Origin: JASLPR01 sp964496475
Lineage (GTDB): Bacteria > Chloroflexota > UBA11872 > VXNJ01
Length of the DNA stretch: 64,000 nt
NCBI GenBank assembly: GCA_964496475.1
Contig: CAZBZS010000008.1
Location: forward strand, 1 to 64,000
Direction: 5' to 3'
Shown here: piece by piece, positions 1 through 9,216 of the stretch
How the letters are laid out: each line of letters begins with the position of its first letter
How positions within the stretch are numbered: the first letter of the stretch is position 1
Position numbers and translations under genes: made by a program
The notes under the pieces: model-generated
The model's database searches: none
The model's input: only the letters and a program-made list of their open reading frames with translations
Told to the model about the DNA's origin: nothing

Positions 1-1666
1 TGTGCCTTTGAAGCGCGGCCTGCATCCGAATGTGGGCCTCCGGCGAAACATCATGCGCCGTGATAAATCTGTCGCGCGCCTCCAACGGCACCCGCTGAAG
101 CCCCTTCGCCGCGGCCTCCGGGGTGTCGGGGTCTACCCGGACGCTGCCATGATTTGCCTCGATGGCCTCTATGAGGTCCTCGCCGTAGAACTCATGCTCG
201 ATGGCGTAGGCTTCGAAAATCCCGTTCAGGTATCGCAGCGACGTCGCCTCGTTCTCCGAGTTCCGCATGACGTTCTTCCAGTACACCAGCGCGAACTGCG
301 GTTCGATCCCACCGGAGGCAGCGGCGATCATCGAGATCGTGCCGGTAGGGGCGATGGTCGTAACAGTCGCGTTGCGGCGGGGCCGGTCGCCGCGCTCTTG
401 CCAGATGGATTTTTCCCAGTTCGGAAACGGTCCGCGCTCCGCAGCCAGTTCCTCGCTGGCTAGGCGGGATTCGTCGTTGACGAATGCCATCACCTTTTCG
501 CCCAGCGTGACCGCCTGCTCGCTGTCGTAGGGAATCTTGAGCTGATAGAGCATGTCCGCCCAGCCCATGATGCCGAGCCCGACCCGGCGGTTGCCGTGCT
601 TGACGATCTGGTCGATGGCATCAAGTGGGAAGCTGCTGGCCTCGACCATGTTGTCCAGGAAGCGTATGGAGAGGTGCAGGTCGGCCCGCAAAAATTCCCA
701 ATCGATTTCGCTCTTGGCCGTGACGTATGCGCTGAGCTTGATGCTGCCGAGGACGCAGGCTTCGTAGGGTAAGAGCGGCTGTTCGCCACAAGGGTTTGTG
801 GTGTCCTGCTCGCCGACAGCCGGGGTGGGGTTCGTGCCTCTCATGCGATCTAGGAAAATGATGCCCGGCTCACCATTTAGCCAGGCGCTCTCAACCAGTT
901 CGTTCCACACGCTGGGTGCGTTCAGGCGTTGTTCCTCGCCGGAGGTGGGTTCGATGTGGACCTTCCCGGTGCGGGGGTTGATGAGATCGTAGTCCTCGCC
1001 CTTATCGACGGCCTCTATGAAGGCATCGGTTATACCGACCGAGATGTTGAAATTCGATATCCGGCCATCTTCGTTCTTGCAATGGATGAATTCCATGATG
1101 TCGGGGTGGTCGATGTTGAGGATGCCCATGTTGGCGCCGCGCCGGGTACCGCCCTGCTTGACCTCGCCGCAGGAATAGTCGATGACCGACATGAAGCTGA
1201 TGGGGCCGCTGGCAACGCCACCGGAACCGCGCACGAAGTCGCCCCGCGGGCGGATTCTCGAGAAATTGAAGCCGGTGCCGCCGCCGCTCTGGTGGATAAG
1301 GGCAGCGTCGAAATCGGCCTGTTTGATGCTGCGTAGGGAGTCTTCTACCGGCAGGACGAAACAGGCGGCCATCTGGTTGTAACCCTGTGGTTTGCCCGAG
1401 TTCATGAGGCAGGGGCTATTCGGTATGAATCGCAGGCCCCGCAGCAATTGATACGCAGAATCGTTGAGCTTTTCGGCTTCCTCGGCCGTCGTCCAACCGG
1501 CCTCCACCTCGGCATCTATCACTCCCCGCACCACCCGGCGGAAGAATTGTTCCACGTCCTCGGTGGGGTGATTAACAGCGTCCTTGAGGAAATATCGTTG
1601 CTTCAGCACTTCCAAGGCGTTGTCAGTGATTTCTGGCAGCACTTCTCTTCGCTCTCTTAATTCCAC
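1..1666 (-). CDS. nrdJ: Adenosylcobalamin-dependent (class II) ribonucleotide reductase, 3' end outside window
   Basis: This enzyme reduces ribonucleotides to deoxyribonucleotides using a B12-generated thiyl radical, so it works with or without oxygen. Reading the minus strand gives SPCLMNSGKPQGYN followed by ACFVLPVEDS (the first redox-active Cys), an HQSGGGTGFNFSR segment and, about 170 residues later, NPCGEQPLLPYEACVLGS, which holds the catalytic Asn-Cys-Glu triad of the family. About 555 codons are inside the window and the C-terminus runs off the left edge. No in-frame ATG exists near the N-terminus. I chose the GTG at 1666 (reads VELRERREVLPEITDNA); a TTG slightly upstream is possible. 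The family call is very secure and the start is not. Confidence 0.95.
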   Translation of the reverse strand, partial: MELRERREVLPEITDNALEVLKQRYFLKDAVNHPTEDVEQFFRRVVRGVIDAEVEAGWTTAEEAEKLNDSAYQLLRGLRFIPNSPCLMNSGKPQGYNQMAACFVLPVEDSLRSIKQADFDAALIHQSGGGTGFNFSRIRPRGDFVRGSGGVASGPISFMSVIDYSCGEVKQGGTRRGANMGILNIDHPDIMEFIHCKNEDGRISNFNISVGITDAFIEAVDKGEDYDLINPRTGKVHIEPTSGEEQRLNAPSVWNELVESAWLNGEPGIIFLDRMRGTNPTPAVGEQDTTNPCGEQPLLPYEACVLGSIKLSAYVTAKSEIDWEFLRADLHLSIRFLDNMVEASSFPLDAIDQIVKHGNRRVGLGIMGWADMLYQLKIPYDSEQAVTLGEKVMAFVNDESRLASEELAAERGPFPNWEKSIWQERGDRPRRNATVTTIAPTGTISMIAAASGGIEPQFALVYWKNVMRNSENEATSLRYLNGIFEAYAIEHEFYGEDLIEAIEANHGSVRVDPDTPEAAAKGLQRVPLEARDRFITAHDVSPEAHIRMQAALQRH

Positions 1667-1752
1667 GTCTTCGTCTCTATTCTCGCGCAAAGGGGCTTGG
1701 AGGGTAGTACGGAGGTTGAGACCGGGGTGTTCATTGCCGGGCGCCGGTGCGG

Positions 1753-2106
1753 CTAGGCGAAGTGCCGGCGACTGGGCGCCGGGCCGAAGGCGCGCGGCAC
1801 GCCTCCTCGAAACGGTGATTCGAAGACCCTTCCGTCCTCTTCGATTCCCAGGTCAAGTTGCTGGCGAACCTGCGCCAGCCCGTGCTCGATGAGCGAGCTG
1901 CCATGATCGAATCGCAGCCCGATCGACGAGATCTGGGCAGAGACGTCGTTCGGGAAAGCCACACCCAGATTGAACACCTGGGAGTCGCGCCGTATCTCGA
2001 ACAGCATGACATCGTAGATTCCGGCCAAGGGCAGCATCTCGCACGTTTCGATGCAATACGACCGGCCGTCCGCTGTGTAGTGAGACCGTCCAAGCAATCG
2101 AATCAA
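1753..2106 (-). CDS. Hypothetical protein, 117 aa
   Basis: The family is not recognised. The 117-residue protein has a plausible folded composition, alternating hydrophobic and charged residues (for example IYDVMLFEIRRDSQVFNLGV), and no signal peptide or membrane segment. It lies upstream of nrdJ on the same strand, about 86 bp from the chosen nrdJ start, so the two could be co-transcribed. The last 15 residues (proline- and arginine-rich) look poorly constrained. Opposite-strand frames over the same DNA have non-protein-like composition, which is the main reason for preferring this frame. Confidence 0.55.
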   Translation of the reverse strand: MIRLLGRSHYTADGRSYCIETCEMLPLAGIYDVMLFEIRRDSQVFNLGVAFPNDVSAQISSIGLRFDHGSSLIEHGLAQVRQQLDLGIEEDGRVFESPFRGGVPRAFGPAPSRRHFA

Positions 2107-2245
2107 TGGTCGCCGTACCCCACGGGTTCCGGGTCGTCAGTGGCCGTTCGGCATCCGTCCCGTTTACGCGATCGAGACGGGCGCCACTGGCCGCACCCCA
2201 CAATATGCAGTGGGTGAATGATGCTGTACCACTAGGGGTAGTGTC

Positions 2246-2271
2246 AAACAACTGGTCCGCTAAACAACTGG
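2246..2271. repeat. Direct repeat AAACAACTGG x2, 16-bp period
   Basis: Two identical 10-mers (2246-2255 and 2262-2271) are separated by 6 bp in the gap between the TrkA-family gene and the 117-aa ORF. The period of about 1.5 helical turns would fit a protein-binding site, but no regulator is identified. Confidence 0.4.
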
Positions 2272-2324
2272 CCCCGGAATCTAACCCGGTTGCCACTGCA
2301 TTTTCACGCCGCAGGTCGGGTCTG

Positions 2325-2969
2325 TTATTCGATCGTTTCGAGATTGGCGATCGCGGAGTCGCGCCCGGCGACCACGAGAATGTCGCCGTCCTGAAGCGTC
2401 TCGGTGAGGTCCGGCATGATCAGCAGTTGCGAACCGCGCTTGATGACCAGCACGCTGACGTCCAGCCGGGCGCGCAGATTAGCGCTGGCCAGGGTGTTGC
2501 CCACGAAGCTGGACGGGACGCGCACTTCGCCGATGCCGTAGTTAGCTAGCAACTCGAAGTAATCCATTATGTTCGGGGCGACGAGATTGTGCGCGACCCG
2601 CACGGCCATTTCACCTTCCGGAAAGGCGACTTGGTCGGCCCCGATCCGCTCGAGAATCTGCCGGTGCAGATTGTTTCTCGCCTTCGAGTGGACCCGCCGG
2701 ACCCCGAGCTGCTTGAGCAACATGGTTATGAGGATGCTGGACTCGATGTCCCCCAGAGCCACGAACACCACATCGTATTCGTGAATGCCCAGGTTCTGGA
2801 GCACGACCTCGTCGGTGGCGTCGGCGCGAACGGCGTGGGACACGTCGTCGGCGATGTTTTGCACGACTCGCTCCGACATATCCACCGCCAGCACGTCGTG
2901 TCCTAGCTCGGTGAGCGTGCGGGCTAGATTGCTACCGAACCGACCCAGCCCAATGACCGCGATATTCAT
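2325..2969 (-). CDS. trkA: TrkA/KtrA-family potassium uptake regulator (RCK domain)
   Basis: Cytosolic nucleotide-gated regulatory subunit of a Trk/Ktr potassium transporter. The N-terminus MNIAVIGLGRFGSNLA is the GxGxxG Rossmann motif of RCK_N, with an acidic residue (VDMSER) at the end of beta-2 where NAD(H)/ATP binds. Residues from about 135 (VRVPSSFVGNTLASANLR) to the end form the TrkA_C domain, ending in the typical DGDILVVAG segment. At 214 aa it is a single RCK_N-RCK_C unit like KtrA, not the doubled TrkA of enterobacteria. The membrane subunit is not downstream; it may lie elsewhere in the genome. Confidence 0.93.
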   Translation of the reverse strand: MNIAVIGLGRFGSNLARTLTELGHDVLAVDMSERVVQNIADDVSHAVRADATDEVVLQNLGIHEYDVVFVALGDIESSILITMLLKQLGVRRVHSKARNNLHRQILERIGADQVAFPEGEMAVRVAHNLVAPNIMDYFELLANYGIGEVRVPSSFVGNTLASANLRARLDVSVLVIKRGSQLLIMPDLTETLQDGDILVVAGRDSAIANLETIE

Positions 2970-3079
2970 CTCTGGTCCAGATCTCCCCTCTTAACCATCG
3001 CCGGAGATGATGTTACTACTAGCAACAGCGGTTCCAACATTCATTTTGGCGGCGGGGGAGCGCCGGCGCGAGCCCGCCG

Positions 3080-3859
3080 TTACTCGTAACTGAAATTGGC
3101 CACCACGGTGGCCGTGATGATCGTCTCTCCGGCCTGCACCGGAACCGATTGGGCGATGCCGATGCTGGTGGATAGCACCGGCACATCCGGACTGAATTGC
3201 GTCTCCTCCACCATCCAGATTAGCCCCCCGATCTTCCCGCCCAGCGATCTGGCCATCGCGTTGGCCTTTCGGGCCGCGTCCTGCACGGCTTCGGAGAGCG
3301 CCTGCTGGCGGATGGAATCATCATCGGCCACGCCAAATCTGACTGACTCGATTACGTTGGCTCCGGCCGTGAGGCTGGCGTCCAGCACGGCCGACGCCCG
3401 GTCTATTTTGCGGACGGTGGCGGTAACGGTCGTCGAAGCGCGGTAGCCGGTAATTTTCGGCCTAACGGCGCCTTCCTCGGAGCGCTCGTAAACAGGGCTC
3501 AGGGTAAGGCTCTGTGTGAGAGTGTCGGCTTCGTCGACGCCGGCATCGCGGATGGCCGCGACGATCTGCCCGGCGACTTTTCCCAGCTCGGCGGACGCCG
3601 CGGCGGCGGTCGGCGCTACCGTCTCCACTCCAACGGTAATGAAAGCGGTGTCCGGCACCACCCGAACTTCGCCCTTACCCCGCACGCTGATGCCGGTTTG
3701 CTCGCGCTCGCTGGTCGCCGTACTACCCGCTATCGATATGGGCGGTGGCGCGGGGTCTTCTTCGGTCTGGAGAGACTGCACCCAGTAGAAGACGACCGCC
3801 GCAATCCCAATGACCGCGGCGAACACAATGATTACGCGAACGAGGGGTGGAATTCTCAT
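3080..3859 (-). CDS. SIMPL (DUF541) domain envelope protein
   Basis: A 259-residue protein with one N-terminal membrane anchor (about residues 7-28, VRVIIVFAAVIGIAAVVFYW) followed by a SIMPL domain from about residue 57: ISVRGKGEVRVVPDTAFITV is the diagnostic start, and the C-terminus ends with the usual ITATVVANFSYE. Members of the family are periplasmic or surface proteins linked loosely to stress tolerance; the biochemical role is unknown. The gene stands alone between the TrkA-family and cupin genes, all on the minus strand with about 100-bp gaps. Confidence 0.9.
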   Translation of the reverse strand: MRIPPLVRVIIVFAAVIGIAAVVFYWVQSLQTEEDPAPPPISIAGSTATSEREQTGISVRGKGEVRVVPDTAFITVGVETVAPTAAAASAELGKVAGQIVAAIRDAGVDEADTLTQSLTLSPVYERSEEGAVRPKITGYRASTTVTATVRKIDRASAVLDASLTAGANVIESVRFGVADDDSIRQQALSEAVQDAARKANAMARSLGGKIGGLIWMVEETQFSPDVPVLSTSIGIAQSVPVQAGETIITATVVANFSYE

Positions 3860-3957
3860 GATTGGTTAGTGACTTCTTGCTTTCTCTGAAGATGCAGGGG
3901 ATCAGGTCTTTGGCGTTGGTGGAGGCGAAAGCCAGCGTCGGAATTCTAGCGCGCCTC

Positions 3958-4437
3958 TTACTCCGATCCGCCGGACGCTCCTGAATCAGGTTCCGGTGTC
4001 AGAGGGCGCACGCTGCGGTCGGCACGTCGCCAGATGGTGACAAGATCGGGCCGGTGAACCTCGTCATCTCCGTCCCGCGAGTCGATCGCCAGTATCCAGA
4101 CCGGGCCGTCCGAATCGTTGACGAACTGATGACCTTTGCCCATATCGGCTGCGCAGGTCATCACGTCGCCTTCCCGCAAGGCGTAGCGTTCCTCCCCGAC
4201 TCTGACGGAGCACTCGCCCCTCAAAAGGTAGAAGAATTCCTCCCAGGTCGTATGCCAGTGAAAATGGCTCAGCACGTCTCCCGGCTCGACAATGAGGATG
4301 TCGGCGCCGATTTTGCGGCCGCCGGTCGCCCGGCTCAGACCGATGGTCCGGCCCTTGCCTCCCGGCGGATTGTCCTGTTCATAGGCAAAGGGCTCGATCT
4401 CAGAGATGTGCTTTATGAAATCCGGTCTTGGGCGCAT
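3958..4437 (-). CDS. Cupin-domain protein
   Basis: A 159-residue single-cupin protein. The conserved barrel is visible from about residue 45: DVLSHFHWHTTWEEFFYLL supplies the G(X)5HXH(X)3-4E type metal site (His-x-His and Glu), and the second motif contains the HQFVNDSDGPVW histidine. The substrate cannot be read from the sequence; small single cupins of this type often bind sugars, or act as enzymes or accessory proteins. It is transcribed divergently from the superoxide dismutase gene with 194 bp between starts. Confidence 0.82.
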   Translation of the reverse strand: MRPRPDFIKHISEIEPFAYEQDNPPGGKGRTIGLSRATGGRKIGADILIVEPGDVLSHFHWHTTWEEFFYLLRGECSVRVGEERYALREGDVMTCAADMGKGHQFVNDSDGPVWILAIDSRDGDDEVHRPDLVTIWRRADRSVRPLTPEPDSGASGGSE

Positions 4438-4631
4438 GTTTGTATCACCTGGCTGAGGATAAATCGTGAATGTCGCGAGCCGGCGCCCCGAACGTTTCTG
4501 GACAAGACCTGGACGGGCCCTAAAAAAGCAATTTCCCGCTGTTCTTCACACCAGCATAGACTTATAGCTCGCCCATCGGGCGGGTACGACGATCGAACCG
4601 GCGAACGGTGAGACCTCACAGGGAGGAATTG

Positions 4632-5237
4632 ATGGCGCACGAACTACCAGCATTGGGCTATTCGTTTGATGCTCTTGAGCCGCATATCGACGCTCAGACC
4701 ATGGAGATTCACCACGACCGGCATCACGCGACATACGTCGCCGGACTCAATGCCGCCCTCGAATCCCATGCGGACCTGCAAGGAAAAAGCCTTGAGGACC
4801 TGATCGGCGATCTGGACGCCCTGCCGGGAGGTATCCAGACGGCGGTGCGCAACAGCGGTGGTGGCCACTGGAATCACTCGTTCTTCTGGCAGATCATGGC
4901 GCCGGGTGGGGGCGAGCCTGGTGGTGCGCTGTTGGACGCGATTCTGGCCGGCTTCGGCACTCTGGACGAGATGAAATCGCAATTTGCCGCGGCAGCGGCC
5001 GGGCGCTTTGGTTCGGGTTGGGCCTGGGTGGTAAAGAATGTAGCCGGGGACCTCCAGGTCACCAGCACGCCCAACCAGGACAATCCGCTGATGGACGGTT
5101 CCGGCGACCCGGTCCTGGGTATCGATGTCTGGGAGCACGCCTACTACCTCAATTATCAGAACAGGCGTCCGGACTACGTGACGGGGTGGTTCAACGTGGT
5201 CAATTGGGACGAAGTCGCCCGGCGATTCGGCGGCTAG
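4632..5237 (+). CDS. sodA: Superoxide dismutase, Mn-type
   Basis: This enzyme converts superoxide to oxygen and hydrogen peroxide in the cytoplasm. The 201-aa protein has all four metal ligands: His in MEIHHDRHHATYV, His in GGGHWNHSFFW, and Asp and His in DVWEHAYYLNYQNRRPDYV. The GGGHxNH motif combined with a Gln in TPNQDNPLMDG (the outer-sphere Gln at the position used by MnSOD) points to manganese rather than iron. The start at 4632 is fixed by a strong Shine-Dalgarno sequence AGGGAGGA ending a few bases upstream. An upstream in-frame ATG at 4608 lies before that site and is less likely. Confidence 0.95.
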   Translation: MAHELPALGYSFDALEPHIDAQTMEIHHDRHHATYVAGLNAALESHADLQGKSLEDLIGDLDALPGGIQTAVRNSGGGHWNHSFFWQIMAPGGGEPGGALLDAILAGFGTLDEMKSQFAAAAAGRFGSGWAWVVKNVAGDLQVTSTPNQDNPLMDGSGDPVLGIDVWEHAYYLNYQNRRPDYVTGWFNVVNWDEVARRFGG

Positions 5238-5353
5238 GGATCGCGTGACCGGCACGATTTGAACGATTGCTCGGGCCCAGTGCCGGTGGGACTTGGCTAT
5301 ACATTTTGGTATTGCCCCGGCCCGGGATGTTCTGAGTCGCGCCGGCCGATTCC

Positions 5354-5383
5354 TTGACCCTGTAGAAAGCGACTACCTATAAT
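5354..5383 (+). promoter_or_regulatory. Sigma-70-type promoter for the tRNA genes
   Basis: TTGACC (5354-5359) and a perfect TATAAT (5378-5383) are separated by 18 bp, about 85 bp upstream of tRNA-Leu. This is one of the two best promoter matches I noticed in the window. Confidence 0.7.
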
Positions 5384-5467
5384 TTCGTCCCTGGGAATGA
5401 GGGATTAGGCTGTCCTGTTGCGTCCTTTTCCGCGCGGTTTCATCGGTAGCCGAATCATCGGTCGCCC

Positions 5468-5555
5468 GGGGAAGTGTCGGAATTTGGTAGACGAGCATGA
5501 TTTAGGATCATGTGGACGAGAGTCCGTGAGAGTTCGAGTCTCTCCTTCCCCACCA
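5468..5555 (+). tRNA. tRNA-Leu (anticodon TAG)
   Basis: The acceptor stem GGGGAAG pairs with CTTCCCC. The anticodon arm CATGA-TTTAGGA-TCATG gives anticodon TAG (reads CUA/CUN). The long variable arm typical of class II tRNAs, the T-arm with GTTCGAGTC, and an encoded ACCA end are all present. Length is 88 nt including CCA. Confidence 0.96.
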
Positions 5556-5613
5556 TTACAATAATGACGTACGGTCAGGCTGAATGGCTCCGCGCTTGGA
5601 GCGATCGACGCCG

Positions 5614-5688
5614 GCGGAAGTGGCTCAGTGGTAGAGCATCTCCTTGCCAAGGAGAGGGTCGCGGGTTCGAATCCCGTCTTCCGCTCCA
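5614..5688 (+). tRNA. tRNA-Gly (anticodon GCC)
   Basis: The acceptor GCGGAAG pairs with CTTCCGC. The anticodon arm TCTCC-TTGCCAA-GGAGA gives GCC. The T-arm is GCGGG-TTCGAAT-CCCGT, and TCCA is encoded at the end. It lies 58 bp after tRNA-Leu and is probably co-transcribed. Confidence 0.97.
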
Positions 5689-5714
5689 GGACCCTGACAG
5701 GTTCAGGTCCGGAT

Positions 5715-5742
5715 GGACTCGACCGGGGAGTCCTTTTTCTTT
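5715..5742 (+). terminator. Rho-independent terminator after the tRNA genes
   Basis: The 6-bp stem GGACTC/GAGTCC (5715-5720 with 5728-5733) is followed by TTTTTCTTT. It separates the tRNA transcript from tig. Confidence 0.75.
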
Positions 5743-5804
5743 AGCAGAATGCGGATGGTGAACACCGCCACCCATCGTGCTCCAGGTGAGGAACTGCTCA
5801 ACTC

Positions 5805-7166
5805 TTGATTACGTCCAGCAAACGAATTGGCGACGGAATGGCAAAGTTGACCGTGGAACTCTCGGTCCCGGAGCTGCAAAAGGAGTATGGCCGCGCGGCC
5901 CGGCGTATCTCCTCGCGAACCCGAATCCCCGGTTTCAGACCCGGCAAGGCTCCGGTCAACATCGTCGAGAACATGTTTGGCCGCTCGGCGATTATCAGCG
6001 AGGCGGTCGAAAAACTAGTTCCCGAATCGTATTCGAACGCTCTCAAGGCCGAGGATCTTTTCGCCATCGACCAGCCGGATATCAACCTTGCGGACGACGA
6101 GGAACTTACGTTCGAGACGCCGGTCGTCTTCACCGCCACGGTACCGCTGCGCCCGACCGTGGAACTGGGGGACTTCTTGTCCATCGTGCTGACCGAAGAC
6201 CCGGTTGAGCTTGACGGCGACGACGTCGACAATACCCTGAGGCAATTACGTGAGAGCCGAGCCCAGAGCACGCAGGTCGAAGGCAGGGGACTGCAGGAGG
6301 ACGATCTCGCGGTCGCGGTAATCAAGATGCTTATTGACGACGTGAATCAGATGAGTGATGCCGAGATCACGGTGGTTATAGGGGGCAACGGGTTTCCGGA
6401 AGGATTCGACGAGGCCGTCGACGGGATGACGCCGGGCGACGTGCGCGAATTTGAGCTCACATTCGAAGAAGCTCATCCCGACGAAAGCATGAGGAACAAA
6501 TCCGCCCAATTTCGAGTCGAGCTGAACGGCATCAGCCAGCGGGACGTTCCGGAACTCGATGACGAGTTTGCCGCGCTCGTGTCCGAGTTCGAAACGGTCG
6601 CCGAGCTCGAGGCTGATGTCCAAAGACGGCTACTGGAAGAGCGTGAGGCCGCGGCTAGGCGCGAGTTGGAGAGATCCGCTCTGGATCTGGTGGTCGACCG
6701 GAGTACGTTCGACGTGCCGGAGGTCGTCGTCCACCGGCAGGCGCATGCGCTCATGGAGGAGCAGTCGCAGCGGTTGACTGCACAGGGGATGGCGCTGGAT
6801 ACGTACCTTGGCTCCATCGGGTCGTCCCAGGACCAGTTCCACGACGAGGCGATGGAAGAGGCTGAACGGCAAGTACGAAACACCTTGCTATTGGAAGCGT
6901 TTGCGGAGCGGCGGGAAATCACTGTCGGTGAAGACGACGTGGACGCGGAATTGGACCGGTTGATGGAGCGATTCCCCGATCAAGATCATCAGGCGATGCG
7001 CGAGTACTACCTGGCCAACGGGGGACGTGAACGAATGAAATCGAGTCTGCGGGAACGCAGAGCGATTGACACGCTGATGGAAGAGTTACTGGCCCCGGCC
7101 GAAGAAACGGATATCGAGTCCAGAGGCACAGAGTTCGAAACCGAAATTGAAATAGAGGATGGCTAA
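5805..7166 (+). CDS. tig: Trigger factor (ribosome-associated chaperone/PPIase)
   Basis: Trigger factor binds ribosomal protein L23 at the exit tunnel and shields nascent chains. The ribosome-docking signature GFRPGKAP lies near residues 43-50. An FKBP-like PPIase segment (DDLAVAVIK to DVREFELTF) follows at about 165-230, then the long helical C-terminal arms. Length is 453 aa, normal for the family. I chose the TTG at 5805: an in-frame TGA lies at 5787-5789, GAGGA is about 11 nt upstream, and the later ATG at residue 12 would remove the first strand. It is the first gene of tig-clpP-clpX, a common bacterial arrangement. Confidence 0.93.
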   Translation: MITSSKRIGDGMAKLTVELSVPELQKEYGRAARRISSRTRIPGFRPGKAPVNIVENMFGRSAIISEAVEKLVPESYSNALKAEDLFAIDQPDINLADDEELTFETPVVFTATVPLRPTVELGDFLSIVLTEDPVELDGDDVDNTLRQLRESRAQSTQVEGRGLQEDDLAVAVIKMLIDDVNQMSDAEITVVIGGNGFPEGFDEAVDGMTPGDVREFELTFEEAHPDESMRNKSAQFRVELNGISQRDVPELDDEFAALVSEFETVAELEADVQRRLLEEREAAARRELERSALDLVVDRSTFDVPEVVVHRQAHALMEEQSQRLTAQGMALDTYLGSIGSSQDQFHDEAMEEAERQVRNTLLLEAFAERREITVGEDDVDAELDRLMERFPDQDHQAMREYYLANGGRERMKSSLRERRAIDTLMEELLAPAEETDIESRGTEFETEIEIEDG

Positions 7167-7224
7167 CGAGCTTTCCGGGATTTCGCCGGACGGCGACGGC
7201 CGCCGGCTACGAAAGGTATGAAAC

Positions 7225-7818
7225 ATGGCGCTGGTGCCAAACGTAATTGAAACCACCGACCGCGGCGAACGTGGGATGGATATCTACTCGCGGCTGCTTC
7301 GCGATCGCGTGATGTTCGTGGGTGGCGAAATCAACCGATTCGCAGCCAATACCATCGTCGCGCAGCTTCTCCTTCTGCAAAGTGAAGACCCGGAGCGCGA
7401 TATCAGCATGTACATCAACACGCCCGGGGGCGACGTCGACTCGGGAATGGCCATCTATGACACGATGCAATACGTCGAGCCGGACATCCAGACCGTTTGC
7501 CTGGGGATCGCGGCCAGCATGGGCGCGCTGGTTCTGGCGGGCGGCACCAAGGGAAAGCGCTTTGCCCTTCCTTCCGGACGGATCATGATCCACCAGCCCA
7601 TGATGGGCCTTCCCCCGGGCACGGCGGCGGCCGACGTCGATATCGAGTCGCGGGAAATCATCCGGATGCGCGATCGGCTCGAACAGGTGTTGGTCAGGCA
7701 CACTGGCCAGGCTCCCGAGAAGATCGCCAAGGACACCGAGCATAACTTCTGGATGAATGCCGAGGAGGCGCTTGAGTACGGCATCATCGATCAAATTGTT
7801 GAGAAGCTTCAAAGCTGA
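7225..7818 (+). CDS. clpP: ATP-dependent Clp protease proteolytic subunit
   Basis: This serine peptidase forms a tetradecameric degradation chamber with ClpX/ClpA caps. The Ser-His-Asp triad is visible: the catalytic Ser in GIAASMGALVL, the His in IMIHQPMMG, and the Asp downstream in the helical C-terminal region. At 197 aa and with the start MALVPNVIETTDRGERGMDIYSRLL it is full length. It lies 58 bp after tig and 73 bp before clpX, so the three genes likely form one operon linking nascent-chain folding with degradation. Confidence 0.97.
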   Translation: MALVPNVIETTDRGERGMDIYSRLLRDRVMFVGGEINRFAANTIVAQLLLLQSEDPERDISMYINTPGGDVDSGMAIYDTMQYVEPDIQTVCLGIAASMGALVLAGGTKGKRFALPSGRIMIHQPMMGLPPGTAAADVDIESREIIRMRDRLEQVLVRHTGQAPEKIAKDTEHNFWMNAEEALEYGIIDQIVEKLQS

Positions 7819-7891
7819 TCGCCCCGCAACCGAATCTCAAGCTACGATGCCCACGTCATCCGAATTGACGCGGACGCTAGGCTAGGTTTCG

Positions 7892-9163
7892 ATGGCTTCC
7901 CGAAAAACCAATCAAACTACCTATCGCTGCTCGTTCTGCGGAAAAACGCAGGATCAGGTGCGGCGATTGATCGCCGGCTCCGGCGGTGTGTACATCTGCG
8001 ATGAATGCGTTGATCTTTGTCGCGACATCATTCGCGAAGAGCAGGGCGAGGGCGCTCCTTCCCGGTCGTTCACCGGCACGCCCCCGACGCCCGAGCAAAT
8101 TGACACCCATCTGAGCGATTACATAATCGGCCAGGAGCAAGCCCAGCGCACTGTTTCGGTGGCCGTCTATAACCACTACAAGCGGGTCGCCAGCGGCGCG
8201 CGCCTTGACGATGTGGAACTGCAAAAGAGCAACATTCTGCTTATCGGGCCAACCGGTTGTGGGAAGACTGAAATGGCCCGCACGCTGGCCCGCATGTTGG
8301 ACGTGCCGTTCTCCATCGTGGACGCCACGGCCCTTACCGAAGCCGGATACGTCGGTGAGGACGTGGAAAACATCCTATTACGTCTTATTCAGGCGGCCGA
8401 CTACGACATTGCCCGAGCCCAGACAGGGATACTGTACATTGACGAGATCGACAAGATCGCGCGGAAGGCTGAAAACCCGTCCATAACCCGCGATGTGTCG
8501 GGCGAGGGAGTCCAGCAGGCGCTGCTAAAGATCATCGAGGGTGCGGTGGTGAACGTCCCGCCCCAGGGCGGGCGCAAGCACCCGCATCAGGAATTTATCC
8601 AGTTCGACACCAGCGACATCCTGTTCATCTGCGGTGGCGCGTTTGAGGGATTGCAGACCATCATCCGGCGCCGGACCGGAAGGGGCGTCGGAATCGGATT
8701 CGCCACCGCCGACCCCGACGATGGGTCATCCGAGGACGCCCTAGACGACGTGATGGCCGAAGACCTTATGAAATACGGGTTGATCCCTGAGTTCGTAGGC
8801 CGATTACCGGTAGTGGCCGCGCTCCACGAACTGGACAAGAAGGCCCTGACGCGCATTCTGACAGAGCCGCGGAACGCCCTGACCCGCCAGTACCAGAAGC
8901 TGCTCGGCCTCGATCAGGTGGAACTTCAGTTCACCCGAGGAGCGCTGCAACTGGTGGCAGAGAAGGCCATGTCGATGAAAATCGGCGCCCGCGGCCTGCG
9001 CACCGTTCTTGAAGACCTGTTGCTGGACACGATGTACCTGGTCCCGTCCCGGCCGGACGTGATAAAGGTCGTGGTGAACGCCGACGTGGTACGGAACAAG
9101 GTTCCGCCATTGCTCGTCACGCGGAGCAAATCGGCCCTTGAACACGAGGCCGAGTCGGCCTAG
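7892..9163 (+). CDS. clpX: Clp protease ATP-binding subunit ClpX
   Basis: AAA+ unfoldase that recognises tagged substrates (including tmRNA-tagged chains) and feeds ClpP. Order of domains: N-terminal C4 zinc-binding domain (CSFCGKTQ ... CDECVDLC, residues about 10-40), Walker A GPTGCGKTEMA (about residue 118), Walker B LYIDEIDKIA, pore-loop YVGED, sensor and C-terminal D2-small domain (KIGARGLRTVLEDLLLDTMY). The length is 423 aa, standard. The smpB/tmRNA system that produces its substrates is encoded 2.2 kb downstream on the other strand. Confidence 0.98.
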   Translation: MASRKTNQTTYRCSFCGKTQDQVRRLIAGSGGVYICDECVDLCRDIIREEQGEGAPSRSFTGTPPTPEQIDTHLSDYIIGQEQAQRTVSVAVYNHYKRVASGARLDDVELQKSNILLIGPTGCGKTEMARTLARMLDVPFSIVDATALTEAGYVGEDVENILLRLIQAADYDIARAQTGILYIDEIDKIARKAENPSITRDVSGEGVQQALLKIIEGAVVNVPPQGGRKHPHQEFIQFDTSDILFICGGAFEGLQTIIRRRTGRGVGIGFATADPDDGSSEDALDDVMAEDLMKYGLIPEFVGRLPVVAALHELDKKALTRILTEPRNALTRQYQKLLGLDQVELQFTRGALQLVAEKAMSMKIGARGLRTVLEDLLLDTMYLVPSRPDVIKVVVNADVVRNKVPPLLVTRSKSALEHEAESA

Positions 9164-9216
9164 CCGATTCCCGGCCTACCTCGTCGACGCCCGCTCTGCG
9201 GGAGTTAGGGTCCGCG